A DNA stretch of 42,964 nucleotides, from NCBI GenBank assembly GCA_964530215.1, contig CAZHAJ010000003.1, forward strand, positions 1 through 42,964, in the 5' to 3' direction. Below are positions 1 through 8,489 of the stretch, in pieces (the first letter of the stretch is position 1; every line of letters begins with the position of its first letter). The DNA is from JAAXTT01 sp964530215 (GTDB lineage: Bacteria; Bacillota; Desulfotomaculia; Desulfotomaculales; Desulfocucumaceae). The notes beneath the pieces were generated by a model, which worked only from the letters and a program-made list of their open reading frames with translations, made no database searches and was not told the DNA's origin. Made by a program: the position numbers and the translations under genes.

Positions 1-164
1 GGATGAAAAACAATTAAGCCCAACAAAAAACTACCCAATACATTTACCGCCAAAGTACCCAGCGGAAAATTATTTGGAGCAAATCTATTTATATGATTGC
101 CTAACAAATAACGTGCAGACGCGCCCAGAAAACCACCAATCCCAACAAAAATAATACTACTCAT
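1..164 (-). CDS. crcB: FluC/CrcB fluoride channel subunit, 3'-truncated by window edge
   Basis: Fluoride exporter subunit of the inner membrane; FluC works as an antiparallel dimer. Only the first 54 residues are inside the window, beginning MSSIIFVGIGGFLGASARY. The GGxxGAxxRY motif is at residues 10-19. The WGT/LGT-like loop and Asn41 (LAVNVLGSF), which lines the fluoride path in this family, are present. The ATG at 164 lies 5 bases after the stop of the upstream fluC copy, so the two are translationally linked. Two linked fluC copies usually give a heterodimer of opposite-topology subunits (family knowledge; topology was not computed here). No fluoride riboswitch core was found upstream of the pair. 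Confidence 0.9.
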   Translation of the reverse strand, partial: MSSIIFVGIGGFLGASARYLLGNHINRFAPNNFPLGTLAVNVLGSFLLGLIVFH

Positions 165-169
165 TAAGT

Positions 170-577
170 TTATCCTCTTTCACTTTCTACATCTTTTCCT
201 GATAAACTAGATACTTCCTTGCCTAATCTTCTTCCGATATAAGCCATAAAAAGTCCCCCCAGCAAACTGCTTACAAGATAGGCGGCCATAAGTCCGGAAG
301 AAATGTAAGCAATCTCAACAGATTCCACACTAAATGCAGAGAATGTTGTCAAGGAACCGGTAAAACCAGTTGCCACAGCTTGAACAGAAAAAGAGGTGTT
401 GGGAACCTGAGAAAGGGCTATTGTTAAAAAATAGGCAAGGAAAAAACTCCCCACAATATTTACCAGGAAGGTTCCCCATGGAAATATATACTGGGTGTTT
501 AATGTTATGCTTAAATAGTATCTTACCAGCGCCCCAAAAACCCCGCCCATTCCAACAGCTATAATGCTCATGCTCAT
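170..577 (-). CDS. crcB: FluC/CrcB fluoride channel subunit
   Basis: A complete 135-residue FluC protein, a normal family length. It has four hydrophobic segments, the GGVFGALVRY motif at 11-20, Asn40 in the WGTFLVN segment and the hallmark GFTGSLTTFSAF at 71-82, whose Phe residues line the fluoride track. Two ATG codons compete: 577 (GGGGA only about 5 bases upstream) and 571 (better spacing, protein 133 residues). It is the promoter-proximal member of a tandem pair with the gene ending the window. The upstream 370 bases contain repeats rather than a recognisable promoter or crcB riboswitch. Confidence 0.93.
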   Translation of the reverse strand: MSMSIIAVGMGGVFGALVRYYLSITLNTQYIFPWGTFLVNIVGSFFLAYFLTIALSQVPNTSFSVQAVATGFTGSLTTFSAFSVESVEIAYISSGLMAAYLVSSLLGGLFMAYIGRRLGKEVSSLSGKDVESERG

Positions 578-635
578 CTGTCCCCATTTTTTTATTTTGG
601 CTTTTCTGGTGTGTCCATCAATTCGGGGTAGATCA

Positions 636-706
636 TAAAATTCTGGATTCTGGCTTCTGACTTCTGTATTCCCCTGAAATTATATGTCGATCATAGTTTC
701 GGTTCT
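636..706 (+). repeat. Composite intergenic repeat, copy A1 (71-bp direct repeat)
   Basis: This 71-bp segment is identical to 845-915. It consists of four 7-bp units (TTCTGGA, TTCTGGC, TTCTGAC, TTCTGTA; 641-668) followed by a conserved tail TATTCCCCTGAAATTATATG and then ...CATAGTTTCGGTTCT. It sits in the 373-bp gene-free stretch 578-950. Flanking shorter motifs (TCAATTCGGGGTAGA at 618-632 and TCTACCGCAACAATTGACA at 728-746) are roughly inverted relative to each other. Confidence 0.9.
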
Positions 707-760
707 ATTTACTCTCCATTAATGGGGTCTACCGCAACAATTGACATAGAGCTTTTGATA

Positions 761-800
761 TATAAGCGGTGGCTGACCACATAGTCAACCACCGCTTATA
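761..800. repeat. Dispersed hairpin element, copy 1
   Basis: A 17-bp stem with one mismatch (TATAAGCGGTGGCTGAC and its complement) encloses loop CACATA. A nearly identical hairpin in the opposite orientation is at 41562-41594. Here it lies about 150 bases past the hppA stop, between the two 71-bp repeats. It has no T-run, so it is better described as a repeat hairpin than a classical intrinsic terminator, though it could end or protect the hppA transcript. Confidence 0.85.
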
Positions 801-844
801 TTATTTACTCTCATTTGTGGACCGATTAACAGAAAGTCACTTCT

Positions 845-915
845 TAAAATTCTGGATTCTGGCTTCTGACTTCTGTATTCCCCTGAAATTATATGTCGAT
901 CATAGTTTCGGTTCT
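845..915 (+). repeat. Composite intergenic repeat, copy A2 (71-bp direct repeat)
   Basis: Identical over 71 bp to 636-706, offset 209 bp. Preceded by CCGATTAACAGAAAGTCACTTC (811-844 region), which also precedes the copy at 23111, so the repeated unit is longer than the identical core. It begins its sense reading only about 35 bases after the hppA stop codon. Confidence 0.9.
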
Positions 916-942
916 CATTTGTGGGGTCTACCCCAACAAATG
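916..942. repeat. Palindrome at hppA 3' end
   Basis: CATTTGTGGGGT and ACCCCAACAAATG can pair into a hairpin of about 12 bp with a single extra base and a 2-base loop. It starts 8 bases past the hppA stop. There is no T-run. The inner motif GGGGTCTACCCC recurs at 23076-23087 as part of another composite repeat. Confidence 0.75.
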
Positions 943-950
943 ACGATAGT

Positions 951-3032
951 CTACTTAAACAACAGTGGTCCAATAATTAAAGCAATGGTTCCCGCTACTT
1001 TGATCAACGGGTTCATTGCAGGACCAGAAGTATCTTTACAAGGGTCACCAACGGTATCACCGATTACCGCAGCCTGGTGAGTTGGATTAGGCTGGCCATC
1101 AATGCTCTTACCACCCATATTTCCTGCCTCAATCCATTTTTTAGCGTTATCCCAAGCACCACCGGCATTAGCCAGGAAGAGTGCCAGCAATACTCCGGTA
1201 ACAGTCATTCCGGAGAGGAATCCGGCCAGGGACTTAGCTCCAAGACCAAAACCTACTACTAAAGGAACGCCTACAGCCAGTATGCCGGGAGCAATCATTT
1301 TGCTGATGGCTGCGCCGGTGGCAATACTTACACAGCGGGCATAATCGGGCTTCCCTGTTCCATCCATAATACCTGGAATTTCCCGGAATTGGCGACGAAC
1401 TTCGTTAACCATACCAAATGCGGCATCACCCACAGCTCTCATGGTTAATGCAGCCACCAAGAAAGGAACTGCTCCGCCGATAAACAAACCGATAATTACC
1501 ATGGGGTCATTAAGATTGACCACCAGAGTCCAAATCTCCTTACCATGCTCGGTAACCTTAGTAAGCACTCCTGCCTGCTGAAGGGCTACACTTCTGGTAA
1601 CTTCATCAATATAAGCCTGGAATAATGCCAAAGCAGTTAGAGCTGCTGAGCCGATGGCAAAACCTTTGGCAATGGCAGCAGTGGTGTTACCCACAGCATC
1701 CAGTTTATCTGTTCTAACTCTTACTTCATCCGGCAGGCCAGCCATTTCTGCAATACCTCCGGCATTGTCAGCTACCGGACCAAAAGAGTCCATAGCTACT
1801 ACGAAGCCCGAGGTGGAGAGCATACCCATGGCTGCCATGGCTATACCAAAAATAGCATATTGAGCGCTTTCCCAACTGGCTGCCCAAAAGGCTATCCAAA
1901 TAGCTAAAGCAAAAACCAGCATGGGAACAAAGACACTTTCCAGACCAACTGCCAAACCTTGAATAACGTTGGTGGCAGGACCTGTCTTGGATGCTTCGGC
2001 AATACCCATAACAGGTTTCTTGTTATTAGCAGTATAGTATTCTGTAAGAACACCCACAGCAACACTTACCACCAGACCCACAATCACAGCTAAAGTTATA
2101 CCTTGTCCCAAAAGACCGGGGAAAGTCCAAACCGAAAGAAAATAAACCCCAATGGCAGTCATTATATTTGTAGCCCACAAACCTACATTCAGAGCTGACT
2201 GAGGATTGCCGTCTTCAGTGGTTCTTACCAGGAAAGTACCAACAATGGATGCAATAATACCTATGGCACCCACCGCCATGGGGAAAAGTGCACCTTTTAT
2301 TCCAAAAAGGCTGTTACCCAAAATCATGCCGGCAATAGTAGTGGCGGCATAAGATTCAAAGAGATCTGCTCCCATACCGGCAGTATCACCAACGTTGTCA
2401 CCAACGTTATCTGCAATGGTAGCCGGGTTCCTGGGATCATCCTCAGGTATACCTGCTTCAACTTTACCAACTAGGTCCGCACCTACATCAGCGGCTTTGG
2501 TGAAAATACCACCGCCAACCCTGGCAAAAAATGCGATGGCACTGGCACCGAAAGCAAAGCTGTTAATGACGGTAGCATTTTTGAATATTATAAATAAGAC
2601 CGAAACTCCCAGTAGTCCCAAACCTGCCACCGATAATCCCATTACCGCCCCGGCCCTGAAAGAAATCTTAAGGGCTTTTGCCAACCCGGAACTGCGGGCG
2701 GCTTCAGTGGTTCTGGCATTAGACTTGGTGGTACTGTTCATACCGATATAACCTGCAACGGCGGAACAAATGGCACCTACCAAGAAAGAAATAGCATAAG
2801 AAAACTCATAAAAGAACAGCAAAACAAAAATAATAAGCGTAAAAGGTATTAAGGTTCTATACTGCCTGTTTAAAAAGGCCATGGCACCTTCCTGAATAGC
2901 TTCAGAAATTTCCTTCATCTTAGGTGTACCCATGGACTCTTTAAGCACGCTGAACATCGTTAGCAGCGCAAACAGAAGTGCTACAGCACCTGCGGCAGCT
3001 CCTATCCAGGCCAGAAGCATTGATTCTTGCAC
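951..3032 (-). CDS. hppA: Membrane ion-pumping pyrophosphatase, K+-dependent type
   Basis: Integral membrane enzyme that couples PPi hydrolysis to H+ or Na+ export. The signature stretch [34 protein letters not shown] is at about residues 182-216. [10 protein letters not shown] at about 448-457 has Ala where K+-independent enzymes have Lys, so K+ dependence is expected; the pumped ion cannot be decided by eye. The start chosen is GTG at 3032 ([11 protein letters not shown]), because AGGAGGG sits 8 bases upstream. A longer reading from 3071 adds 13 residues across that Shine-Dalgarno site. The result is 693 residues with about 16 hydrophobic helices. secG lies about 60 bases upstream on the same strand, so the two probably share a transcript. 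A composite repeat follows the stop. Confidence 0.95.
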   Translation of the reverse strand: [693 protein letters not shown]

Positions 3033-3089
3033 TTTATAAACCCTCCTATTTTCCCTATGATTTAAAAACAAAACATTACATTAAACTGC

Positions 3090-3323
3090 TTAATTAAAAA
3101 CCTGAAGACCTAAAAGCAATGATGTTATTGCCAGCAAGACACCAACAACTACAGTAACCTTGCCCAGCAACTCGTCCAGCCCTTTTTTCTTACCAAAGAA
3201 GGTTTCAGCTCCACCTGTTATTGACCCGGAGAGACCGGCACTTTTACCGGACTGCAGTAAAACCGTTGAAATTACTGCCAAACATGCAATAACATGCAAG
3301 ACGATTACCAGGCCTTTGAGCAC
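3090..3323 (-). CDS. secG: SecG protein translocase subunit
   Basis: Small Sec translocon subunit of 77 residues. It has two transmembrane segments (about 3-22 and 54-74) separated by a Gly/Ser-rich loop SGKSAGLSGSITGGAETFFGKKKG, the usual SecG layout. It starts at GTG 3323, with AAGGGGGTGA a few bases upstream. It is downstream of eno and upstream of hppA, on the same strand. secG next to glycolytic genes and eno is common in Firmicutes. Confidence 0.95.
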   Translation of the reverse strand: MLKGLVIVLHVIACLAVISTVLLQSGKSAGLSGSITGGAETFFGKKKGLDELLGKVTVVVGVLLAITSLLLGLQVFN

Positions 3324-3354
3324 ATAATCACCCCCTTAATATAAATACACAAGA

Positions 3355-3383
3355 ATTATAGCACGATGTGTAGAATTTAACAA
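3355..3383 (-). promoter_or_regulatory. Sigma-A-like promoter of secG-hppA
   Basis: On the minus strand TTGTTA and TATAAT are separated by 17 bases, about 30 bases before the secG start. A short inverted repeat (CGATGT/ACATCG, 17-base loop) overlaps the -35 side and could be a weak end signal for eno or an operator. No T-run follows it. Confidence 0.6.
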
Positions 3384-3411
3384 CGAACATCGTATATTTT
3401 GAATGACTGCT

Positions 3412-4689
3412 TTATTTAATACAATAAACCGACTTCCTGCCCTTATAAATGGCAGCTGACCCTAATTCCTCTTCAATCCTGATAAGTTGATTGTATTTTG
3501 CTACCCTGTCGGTTCTTGAGGGAGCACCGGTTTTGATCTGACCAGAATTGGTAGCAACCACTAAATCTGCTATTGTTACATCTTCGGTTTCCCCCGAACG
3601 ATGGCTTACAACCGCAGTATAACCTGCCCGTTGAGCCATTTCTATAGCATCCAAGGTTTCAGTAAGGGTTCCTATTTGATTAACTTTTATCAATATGGAA
3701 TTGCCTACCCCTGCCTCAATCCCTTCGGAAAGCCTTTCGGTATTGGTAACAAAAAGGTCATCCCCCACTATCTGTACGCGCTCACCTAGCTTTGCAGTAA
3801 ATTCTTTCCAGCCATCCCAGTCATCTTCTGAAAGACCGTCTTCAATAGATATAATTGGGTATTTGTCCAACAGACCGGCATAGTATTGAATCATTTCCGA
3901 AGAGCTCCGTTTGGTTCCTTCAAAAACGTAGCTCCCTTCCTTATAAAATTCGGTGGCTGCACAATCCAACGCCAGTGATATATCCTCTCCTGGTTTATAT
4001 CCTGCCTGCTTTATTGCCTCCACTATAACTTGCAAAGCTTCTTCGTTTGAGCCCAGATTTGGTGCGAAACCTCCTTCATCACCCACCGATGTATTAAGAC
4101 CTTTGGATTTTAGCACCTTTTTAAGACTGTGAAACACCTCCGCACCCATCCTCAGGGCTTCCGCAAAATTTGCGGCACCCACCGGCATCACCATAAATTC
4201 TTGAATATCCACATTATTATCGGCGTGTTCACCGCCGTTCAATATATTCATCATGGGGGTTGGCAAAAGCTTAGCATTGACACCGCCCAAATATTGATAC
4301 AGGGGTAATCCAAAATAATTCGCCGCTGCTTTAGCACAAGCCAATGAAACGCCCAGTATTGCATTAGCTCCCAACTTGCCCTTATTGGGCAAGCCATCTA
4401 GTTCAATTAAAGCTTTATCTAAAACAACTTGCTCAGCTGCATCATAACCAAGAAGTTCGGGGGCAATTACATTGTTAACATTATTTACCGCCATAAGAAC
4501 TCCCTTGCCCAGGAAGCGCTCTTCTCCATCCCTCAGCTCCACTGCTTCATAGGCACCTGTCGAAGCTCCCGAAGGTACAGCCGCCCGTCCCAAAGTGCCG
4601 TCTTCCAAAACCACATCCACCTCTACAGTGGGATTGCCTCTGGAATCAAGAATTTCCCTGGCATAGATATCCAGTATATTGGATGACAT
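3412..4689 (-). CDS. eno: Enolase
   Basis: Converts 2-phosphoglycerate to phosphoenolpyruvate. At 425 residues it is normal length. It shows the N-terminal SGASTGAYEAVELRD loop, the metal and catalytic regions ISIEDGLSEDDW and LIKVNQIGTLTET, and SHRSGETED, the enolase signature, near residue 365. ATG at 4689 has AGGAGG about 11 bases upstream. It is last in the gap-pgk-tpiA-gpmI-eno series, 29 bases after gpmI. Confidence 0.98.
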   Translation of the reverse strand: MSSNILDIYAREILDSRGNPTVEVDVVLEDGTLGRAAVPSGASTGAYEAVELRDGEERFLGKGVLMAVNNVNNVIAPELLGYDAAEQVVLDKALIELDGLPNKGKLGANAILGVSLACAKAAANYFGLPLYQYLGGVNAKLLPTPMMNILNGGEHADNNVDIQEFMVMPVGAANFAEALRMGAEVFHSLKKVLKSKGLNTSVGDEGGFAPNLGSNEEALQVIVEAIKQAGYKPGEDISLALDCAATEFYKEGSYVFEGTKRSSSEMIQYYAGLLDKYPIISIEDGLSEDDWDGWKEFTAKLGERVQIVGDDLFVTNTERLSEGIEAGVGNSILIKVNQIGTLTETLDAIEMAQRAGYTAVVSHRSGETEDVTIADLVVATNSGQIKTGAPSRTDRVAKYNQLIRIEEELGSAAIYKGRKSVYCIK

Positions 4690-4718
4690 AACAGTTTTTC
4701 CTCCTTATATTTCTATAA

Positions 4719-6272
4719 TTAATCCTCTTTTATTATCAGAGAACTTCCGGTCATTTCGGCCGGTTTTTCCAAACCCAGCAAATCCAACATTGTGGGCGCC
4801 ACATCTTCGAGACGACCGTCTTTTCTCAACTCTATTTTGTTATATTTGTCACTTACCAATATTAACGGAACAGGAAATGTGGTATGTGAAGTGACAAGAT
4901 TGCCTTCTTTATCTTTTACACATTCGGCATTTCCGTGATCCGATGTTATTATCGCTGCTCCATCTTTTTCCAAAACTTTTTTAACTACCTCACCCAAGCA
5001 GCTATCAACGGTCTCCACTGCCCTCATTGTGGCAGACATATCGCCGGTATGACCAACCATGTCCGGATTAGCATAATTAACAATGAACACTTTATAAGAA
5101 TCTGATTCCAATTGTTGAACAAACTCTGCAGTAACTTCTATGGCACTCATTTCAGGCTTCTGGTCATATGTCGCCACCTTGGCAGAAGGCACAAGAATTC
5201 TGTCTTCCCCCATATTGGGAGCCTCAATGCCTCCGTTAAAAAAGAAAGTAACATGAGCATACTTTTCTGTTTCAGCCAAACGCAGCTGCTTAATTCCTGC
5301 TTCACTAAGTACTTGCCCCAAGGTATTTTGAAGAACCTGGGGTTTAAAGGCCACCGGGGCCTCTATCCTCTGATCATATTGGGTCATACATACAAAGTGT
5401 AAATTATCTGGCGGATTATGCCGTTGAAAGTCCCTGAAATCTCTGTCCACAAAGGCTCTTGTAATTTGCCTGGCTCTGTCAGGTCTGAAGTTAAAAAATA
5501 TTACCGAATCTCCGCTTTTAATATTTCCTCGGAAAACACCTTTAGTGTTTAAAATAACAGTGGGCTGAATAAACTCATCAAACTCTTTTCTTTTATAGGC
5601 ATCAATAACTGCTTCCTGGGCACTTATTGATTTTAATCCCTTACCCTCTGCCATTGCCTGGTAAGCCATTGCAGTCCTGTCCCAACGCTTATCCCGATCC
5701 ATAGCATAATAGCGGCCCATCACAGTGGCTATAGTTCCTATTCTCCTAGAGGTTATTTCCTTTTCCAGCTGTTTTATATATTCAACACCGCTGTCTGGAG
5801 AGACGTCCCGACCATCTAAAAAGCAGTGAATATATACCTGCTCCAACTGATGCCGATCAGCTAACTCCAGCAACGCAAACAAATGATTAATGTGACTGTG
5901 AACACCACCGTCGGACAGCAGACCCATTAAATGAAGGCTGCCATTATTTTTTACTGCATTTTTAACTGCGTCTAATAATACCTGATTGCTAAAAAAATCT
6001 TCATTTTTAATAGCCTTTGATATCCTGGTGAGTTCCTGATAGACAACTCGTCCCGCCCCAATATTTAAGTGTCCCACCTCAGAGTTTCCCATCTGTCCGT
6101 CCGGAAGACCAACATCTTCACCGGAACATTTAAGGGAAGCCTGGGGATAGTTTTTAGCATACTTGTCCATATTGGGAGTGCAGGCATTTACAATGGCATT
6201 TCCCTCTGCTTCATCGCAAATGCCCCAGCCGTCCAAAATAATCAAGGCTAAAGGTCCGCTAACTTTCGTCAA
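4719..6272 (-). CDS. gpmI: 2,3-bisphosphoglycerate-independent phosphoglycerate mutase
   Basis: Mn-dependent interconversion of 3- and 2-phosphoglycerate; alkaline-phosphatase superfamily. DGWG near the N-terminus and GQMGNSEVGHLNIGAGR carry the first metal ligand and the phosphoserine; ITSDHGNAE near the C-terminus carries other metal ligands. I place the start at TTG 6272 (MTKVSGPLALIILDGWG, 517 residues) because GGAGG lies 8 bases before it. A longer reading from TTG 6290 would overlap the tpiA stop and place the Shine-Dalgarno site inside the coding region. The ribosome-binding site sits just after the tpiA stop, so coupling with tpiA is likely. Confidence 0.96.
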   Translation of the reverse strand: MTKVSGPLALIILDGWGICDEAEGNAIVNACTPNMDKYAKNYPQASLKCSGEDVGLPDGQMGNSEVGHLNIGAGRVVYQELTRISKAIKNEDFFSNQVLLDAVKNAVKNNGSLHLMGLLSDGGVHSHINHLFALLELADRHQLEQVYIHCFLDGRDVSPDSGVEYIKQLEKEITSRRIGTIATVMGRYYAMDRDKRWDRTAMAYQAMAEGKGLKSISAQEAVIDAYKRKEFDEFIQPTVILNTKGVFRGNIKSGDSVIFFNFRPDRARQITRAFVDRDFRDFQRHNPPDNLHFVCMTQYDQRIEAPVAFKPQVLQNTLGQVLSEAGIKQLRLAETEKYAHVTFFFNGGIEAPNMGEDRILVPSAKVATYDQKPEMSAIEVTAEFVQQLESDSYKVFIVNYANPDMVGHTGDMSATMRAVETVDSCLGEVVKKVLEKDGAAIITSDHGNAECVKDKEGNLVTSHTTFPVPLILVSDKYNKIELRKDGRLEDVAPTMLDLLGLEKPAEMTGSSLIIKED

Positions 6273-6286
6273 TATGTATTCCTCCG

Positions 6287-7045
6287 TCAACAGCAGCTAG
6301 CTGCCTTTATTATGGCCGCAAAACTTTCGACATCCAGGCTGGCTCCTCCCACCAAAGCACCGTCAACGTCCGGCTGAGCCATAAGTTCCCCTGCATTTTC
6401 CGGCTTAACACTGCCCCCATAAAGTATGGGCACTTTTTGTGAAGCAACGTCTCCGTATCTATCTGCTATAAGACCCCTTATAATGCCGTTAACCTGTTGA
6501 GCATCATCAGATGAAGCGGTTCTTCCGGTACCAATGGCCCAAACCGGTTCATAAGCCAAAATTATTCTTTCCACCTGCTCCGGAACTAAGCCTTCTAAAG
6601 AACCCTTAACCTGTTCGGTAATCACCTGGGTGGTACCTCCAACCTCTCTTTGCTCAAGGGTTTCCCCTACACAAACAATGGGAGTCAGTCCGTTTTCTAA
6701 CGCTGCCTTAACCTTAATATTAACATTTTCGTTTGTCTCAGCAAAATACTGCCTTCTTTCGGAGTGTCCCAGTATAACATAACGACAGCCGGCATCCTTT
6801 AGCATTACCGGTGAAACTTCACCTGTATATGCCCCTTCCACAAAGTGGTGCATATTTTGCGCACCCAAATTTATACCGCTTCCGTCGATAGCCTTGTAAA
6901 CGGGATGAAGTGCGGTTGCCGGCGGGCAAATAATTACTATATTTTTGTCGGGCAGATTAACAGATTTTAATTCTTTTACAAATTGAATCGCCTGAGCAAT
7001 GGTTTTGTACATCTTCCAATTCCCTGCTATGATAGGAATACGCAA
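6287..7045 (-). CDS. tpiA: Triosephosphate isomerase
   Basis: Interconverts dihydroxyacetone phosphate and glyceraldehyde 3-phosphate. At 252 residues it is typical. GNWKM at 8-12 (catalytic Lys), ILGHSERR around 92 (catalytic His) and AYEPVWAIGTG around 165 (catalytic Glu) are all present, as is the phosphate-binding GALVGGASL near the C-terminus. It starts at TTG 7045 with GGGAGG about 12 bases upstream. An array of eight AGCTATC heptamers begins about 5 bases before that Shine-Dalgarno site, so the gene has a repetitive leader. Confidence 0.97.
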   Translation of the reverse strand: MRIPIIAGNWKMYKTIAQAIQFVKELKSVNLPDKNIVIICPPATALHPVYKAIDGSGINLGAQNMHHFVEGAYTGEVSPVMLKDAGCRYVILGHSERRQYFAETNENVNIKVKAALENGLTPIVCVGETLEQREVGGTTQVITEQVKGSLEGLVPEQVERIILAYEPVWAIGTGRTASSDDAQQVNGIIRGLIADRYGDVASQKVPILYGGSVKPENAGELMAQPDVDGALVGGASLDVESFAAIIKAASCC

Positions 7046-7066
7046 TGTTAAGCAACCTCCCTTGTT

Positions 7067-7122
7067 AGCTATCAGCTATCAGCTATCAGCTATCAGCTAT
7101 CAGCTATCAGCTATCAGCTATC
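7067..7122. repeat. Tandem heptanucleotide array (AGCTATC)x8
   Basis: Eight perfect tandem copies of AGCTATC (sense for tpiA: CTGATAG-type). It ends about 5 bases from the tpiA Shine-Dalgarno site. A TATAAT-like hexamer (7126-7131, minus strand) lies immediately upstream of the array, without a convincing -35, so the array may be the transcribed leader of tpiA. Copy number in a perfect 7-bp array is expected to vary by slippage. Confidence 0.95.
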
Positions 7123-7192
7123 AGTATTATACGCCGAATTTATGAGTTTTGGTTTCACTTAATTAATTTTTATTGTTTATTTTTTGTTTTTC

Positions 7193-7265
7193 TTCTGGAT
7201 TCTGACTTCTGACTTCTGTATTCTGACTTCTGGATTCTGTATTTTCTAGGCTTCTGGATTCTGAC
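7193..7265 (+). repeat. Composite-type heptamer array, copy B
   Basis: Seven contiguous 7-bp units of the TTCTGNN kind (7193-7241), a 10-base interruption, then two more units (7252-7265). It lacks the conserved tail modules of other copies. It begins its sense reading about 37 bases past the pgk stop and occupies the pgk-tpiA spacer together with the AGCTATC array. Confidence 0.9.
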
Positions 7266-7301
7266 CCTTAAGAATTACCTACAAGCAAACTGCCAGCTAC
7301 A

Positions 7302-8489
7302 CTAACCCCTATCCTGCAATGCCACCACTCCGGGGAGCTTCTTTCCCTCTAAAAATTCCAAGGAAGCACCGCCTCCTGTGGATATATGACTGATGAGATC
7401 CACCAAACCTGCCTTTTGTACTGCAGCCACCGAATCACCGCCACCCACTATGGAGGTCGCTTCGCTCTCAGCCACTGCCTGAGCCACACCAAAGGTTCCA
7501 CGAGCAAAGGGAGCCATTTCAAATACACCCATAGGCCCATTCCAAAATAACGTCCTTGCTCCTTTGATGTGTTCAGCAAAAATTTTTACGGTTTCCGAAC
7601 CGATATCCAACGCCATCCAATCATCAGGAACACAGTCAACCGCAACCACTTTGTTTTCAGCTTCAGGGTCGGCTTCTTTAGAAATCACCAAATCCACAGG
7701 CAATACAAAGTTAACTCCTACCGTTTTAGCCTTATCCATTAAGCCTCGGGCTAAATTTACCTTGTCCAATTCCAACAAAGATTTTCCCATCTCAAACCCT
7801 TTTGCTTTAAGAAAGGTATTGGCCATACCTCCTCCAATAATCAGGGTATCCACTTTATCCAGCAAATTATCTATAACTCCTATTTTATCTGATACCTTAG
7901 CACCACCGATAATGGCTACAAAAGGGCGCTCAAAATCAGACAAAATTCTGCCCAGCATTCTTATCTCTTTTTCCATCAAAAATCCGGCTACTCCAGGAAT
8001 TATGCGGGCTACTCCCTCGGTTGAGGCATGAGCTCGGTGAGCTGTCCCAAAAGCATCATTGACAAAAACATCTCCCAGCTCTGCCAACATGCCGGCAAAT
8101 CTTTCATCATTCTTTTCCTCTTCTATGTTAAATCGGATATTTTCCAGGAGCAGCACCTGTCCCTCATTTAGCTTGGAAACCGCATCCATAGCTGCTTCCC
8201 CCACAGCCTCGTCCGCCATGGCTACAGGCTGATTAAGAAGCTCCTGCAATCGTCGGGCAACGGGCTTTAAACTAAACCGCTCATCAACATTTCCTTTAGG
8301 ACGACCTAAGTGTGAAATCAATATTACCCGGGCACGGTTTTCCAACAAATAAAGGATGGTAGGCAATGCCGCTTTAATCCTGGTGTCATCGGTTACATTT
8401 CCCTTGGCATCCAAAGGGACATTAAAATCTACCCTAACCAAAACCCTTTTGCCTCTAACTTCAATATCCTTTACAGTCTTTTTGTTTAT
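7302..8489 (-). CDS. pgk: Phosphoglycerate kinase, apparent ATA start codon
   Basis: Makes ATP from 1,3-bisphosphoglycerate. RVDFNVPLD near the N-terminus, IGGAKVSDKI in the middle, and GPMGVFE and GGGDSVAA near the C-terminus mark substrate and nucleotide sites. The start was chosen at ATA 8489 (xNKKTVKDI): GGGAGGGG lies 6 bases upstream, the residue aligns with the Met of the usual MNKKTV-type N-terminus, and the resulting 395 residues is standard length. The only in-frame conventional start is TTG at 8516, which lacks a ribosome-binding site, directly abuts the gap terminator and would add nine residues encoded by the Shine-Dalgarno region itself. Separated from gap by an intrinsic terminator, so partly uncoupled from it. 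Confidence 0.95.
   Translation of the reverse strand: MNKKTVKDIEVRGKRVLVRVDFNVPLDAKGNVTDDTRIKAALPTILYLLENRARVILISHLGRPKGNVDERFSLKPVARRLQELLNQPVAMADEAVGEAAMDAVSKLNEGQVLLLENIRFNIEEEKNDERFAGMLAELGDVFVNDAFGTAHRAHASTEGVARIIPGVAGFLMEKEIRMLGRILSDFERPFVAIIGGAKVSDKIGVIDNLLDKVDTLIIGGGMANTFLKAKGFEMGKSLLELDKVNLARGLMDKAKTVGVNFVLPVDLVISKEADPEAENKVVAVDCVPDDWMALDIGSETVKIFAEHIKGARTLFWNGPMGVFEMAPFARGTFGVAQAVAESEATSIVGGGDSVAAVQKAGLVDLISHISTGGGASLEFLEGKKLPGVVALQDRG

Noticed and set aside
578..950. Insertion sequence or intact MITE
   Set aside because: Roughly inverted motifs flank copy A1, but there is no transposase, no clear target duplication and the module order varies between copies.
769..1080. Plus-strand open frame of 103 codons over the hppA 3' end
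   Set aside because: It runs through the hairpin, the 71-bp repeat and antisense hppA; no ribosome-binding site and no protein-like pattern.
2395..2751. Plus-strand 118-codon open frame inside hppA
   Set aside because: Antisense shadow of the pyrophosphatase signature region; no start signal.
3361..3411. Terminator for enolase from the CGATGT/ACATCG inverted repeat
   Set aside because: The 6-7 bp stem has a 17-base loop and no T-run; it overlaps the secG promoter.
7067..7265. CRISPR array
   Set aside because: Units are 7 bp with no spacers; no cas genes in the window.
7564..8031. Plus-strand 155-codon open frame inside pgk
   Set aside because: Antisense shadow of a highly conserved gene, rich in S/T/P as expected from the complementary frame.
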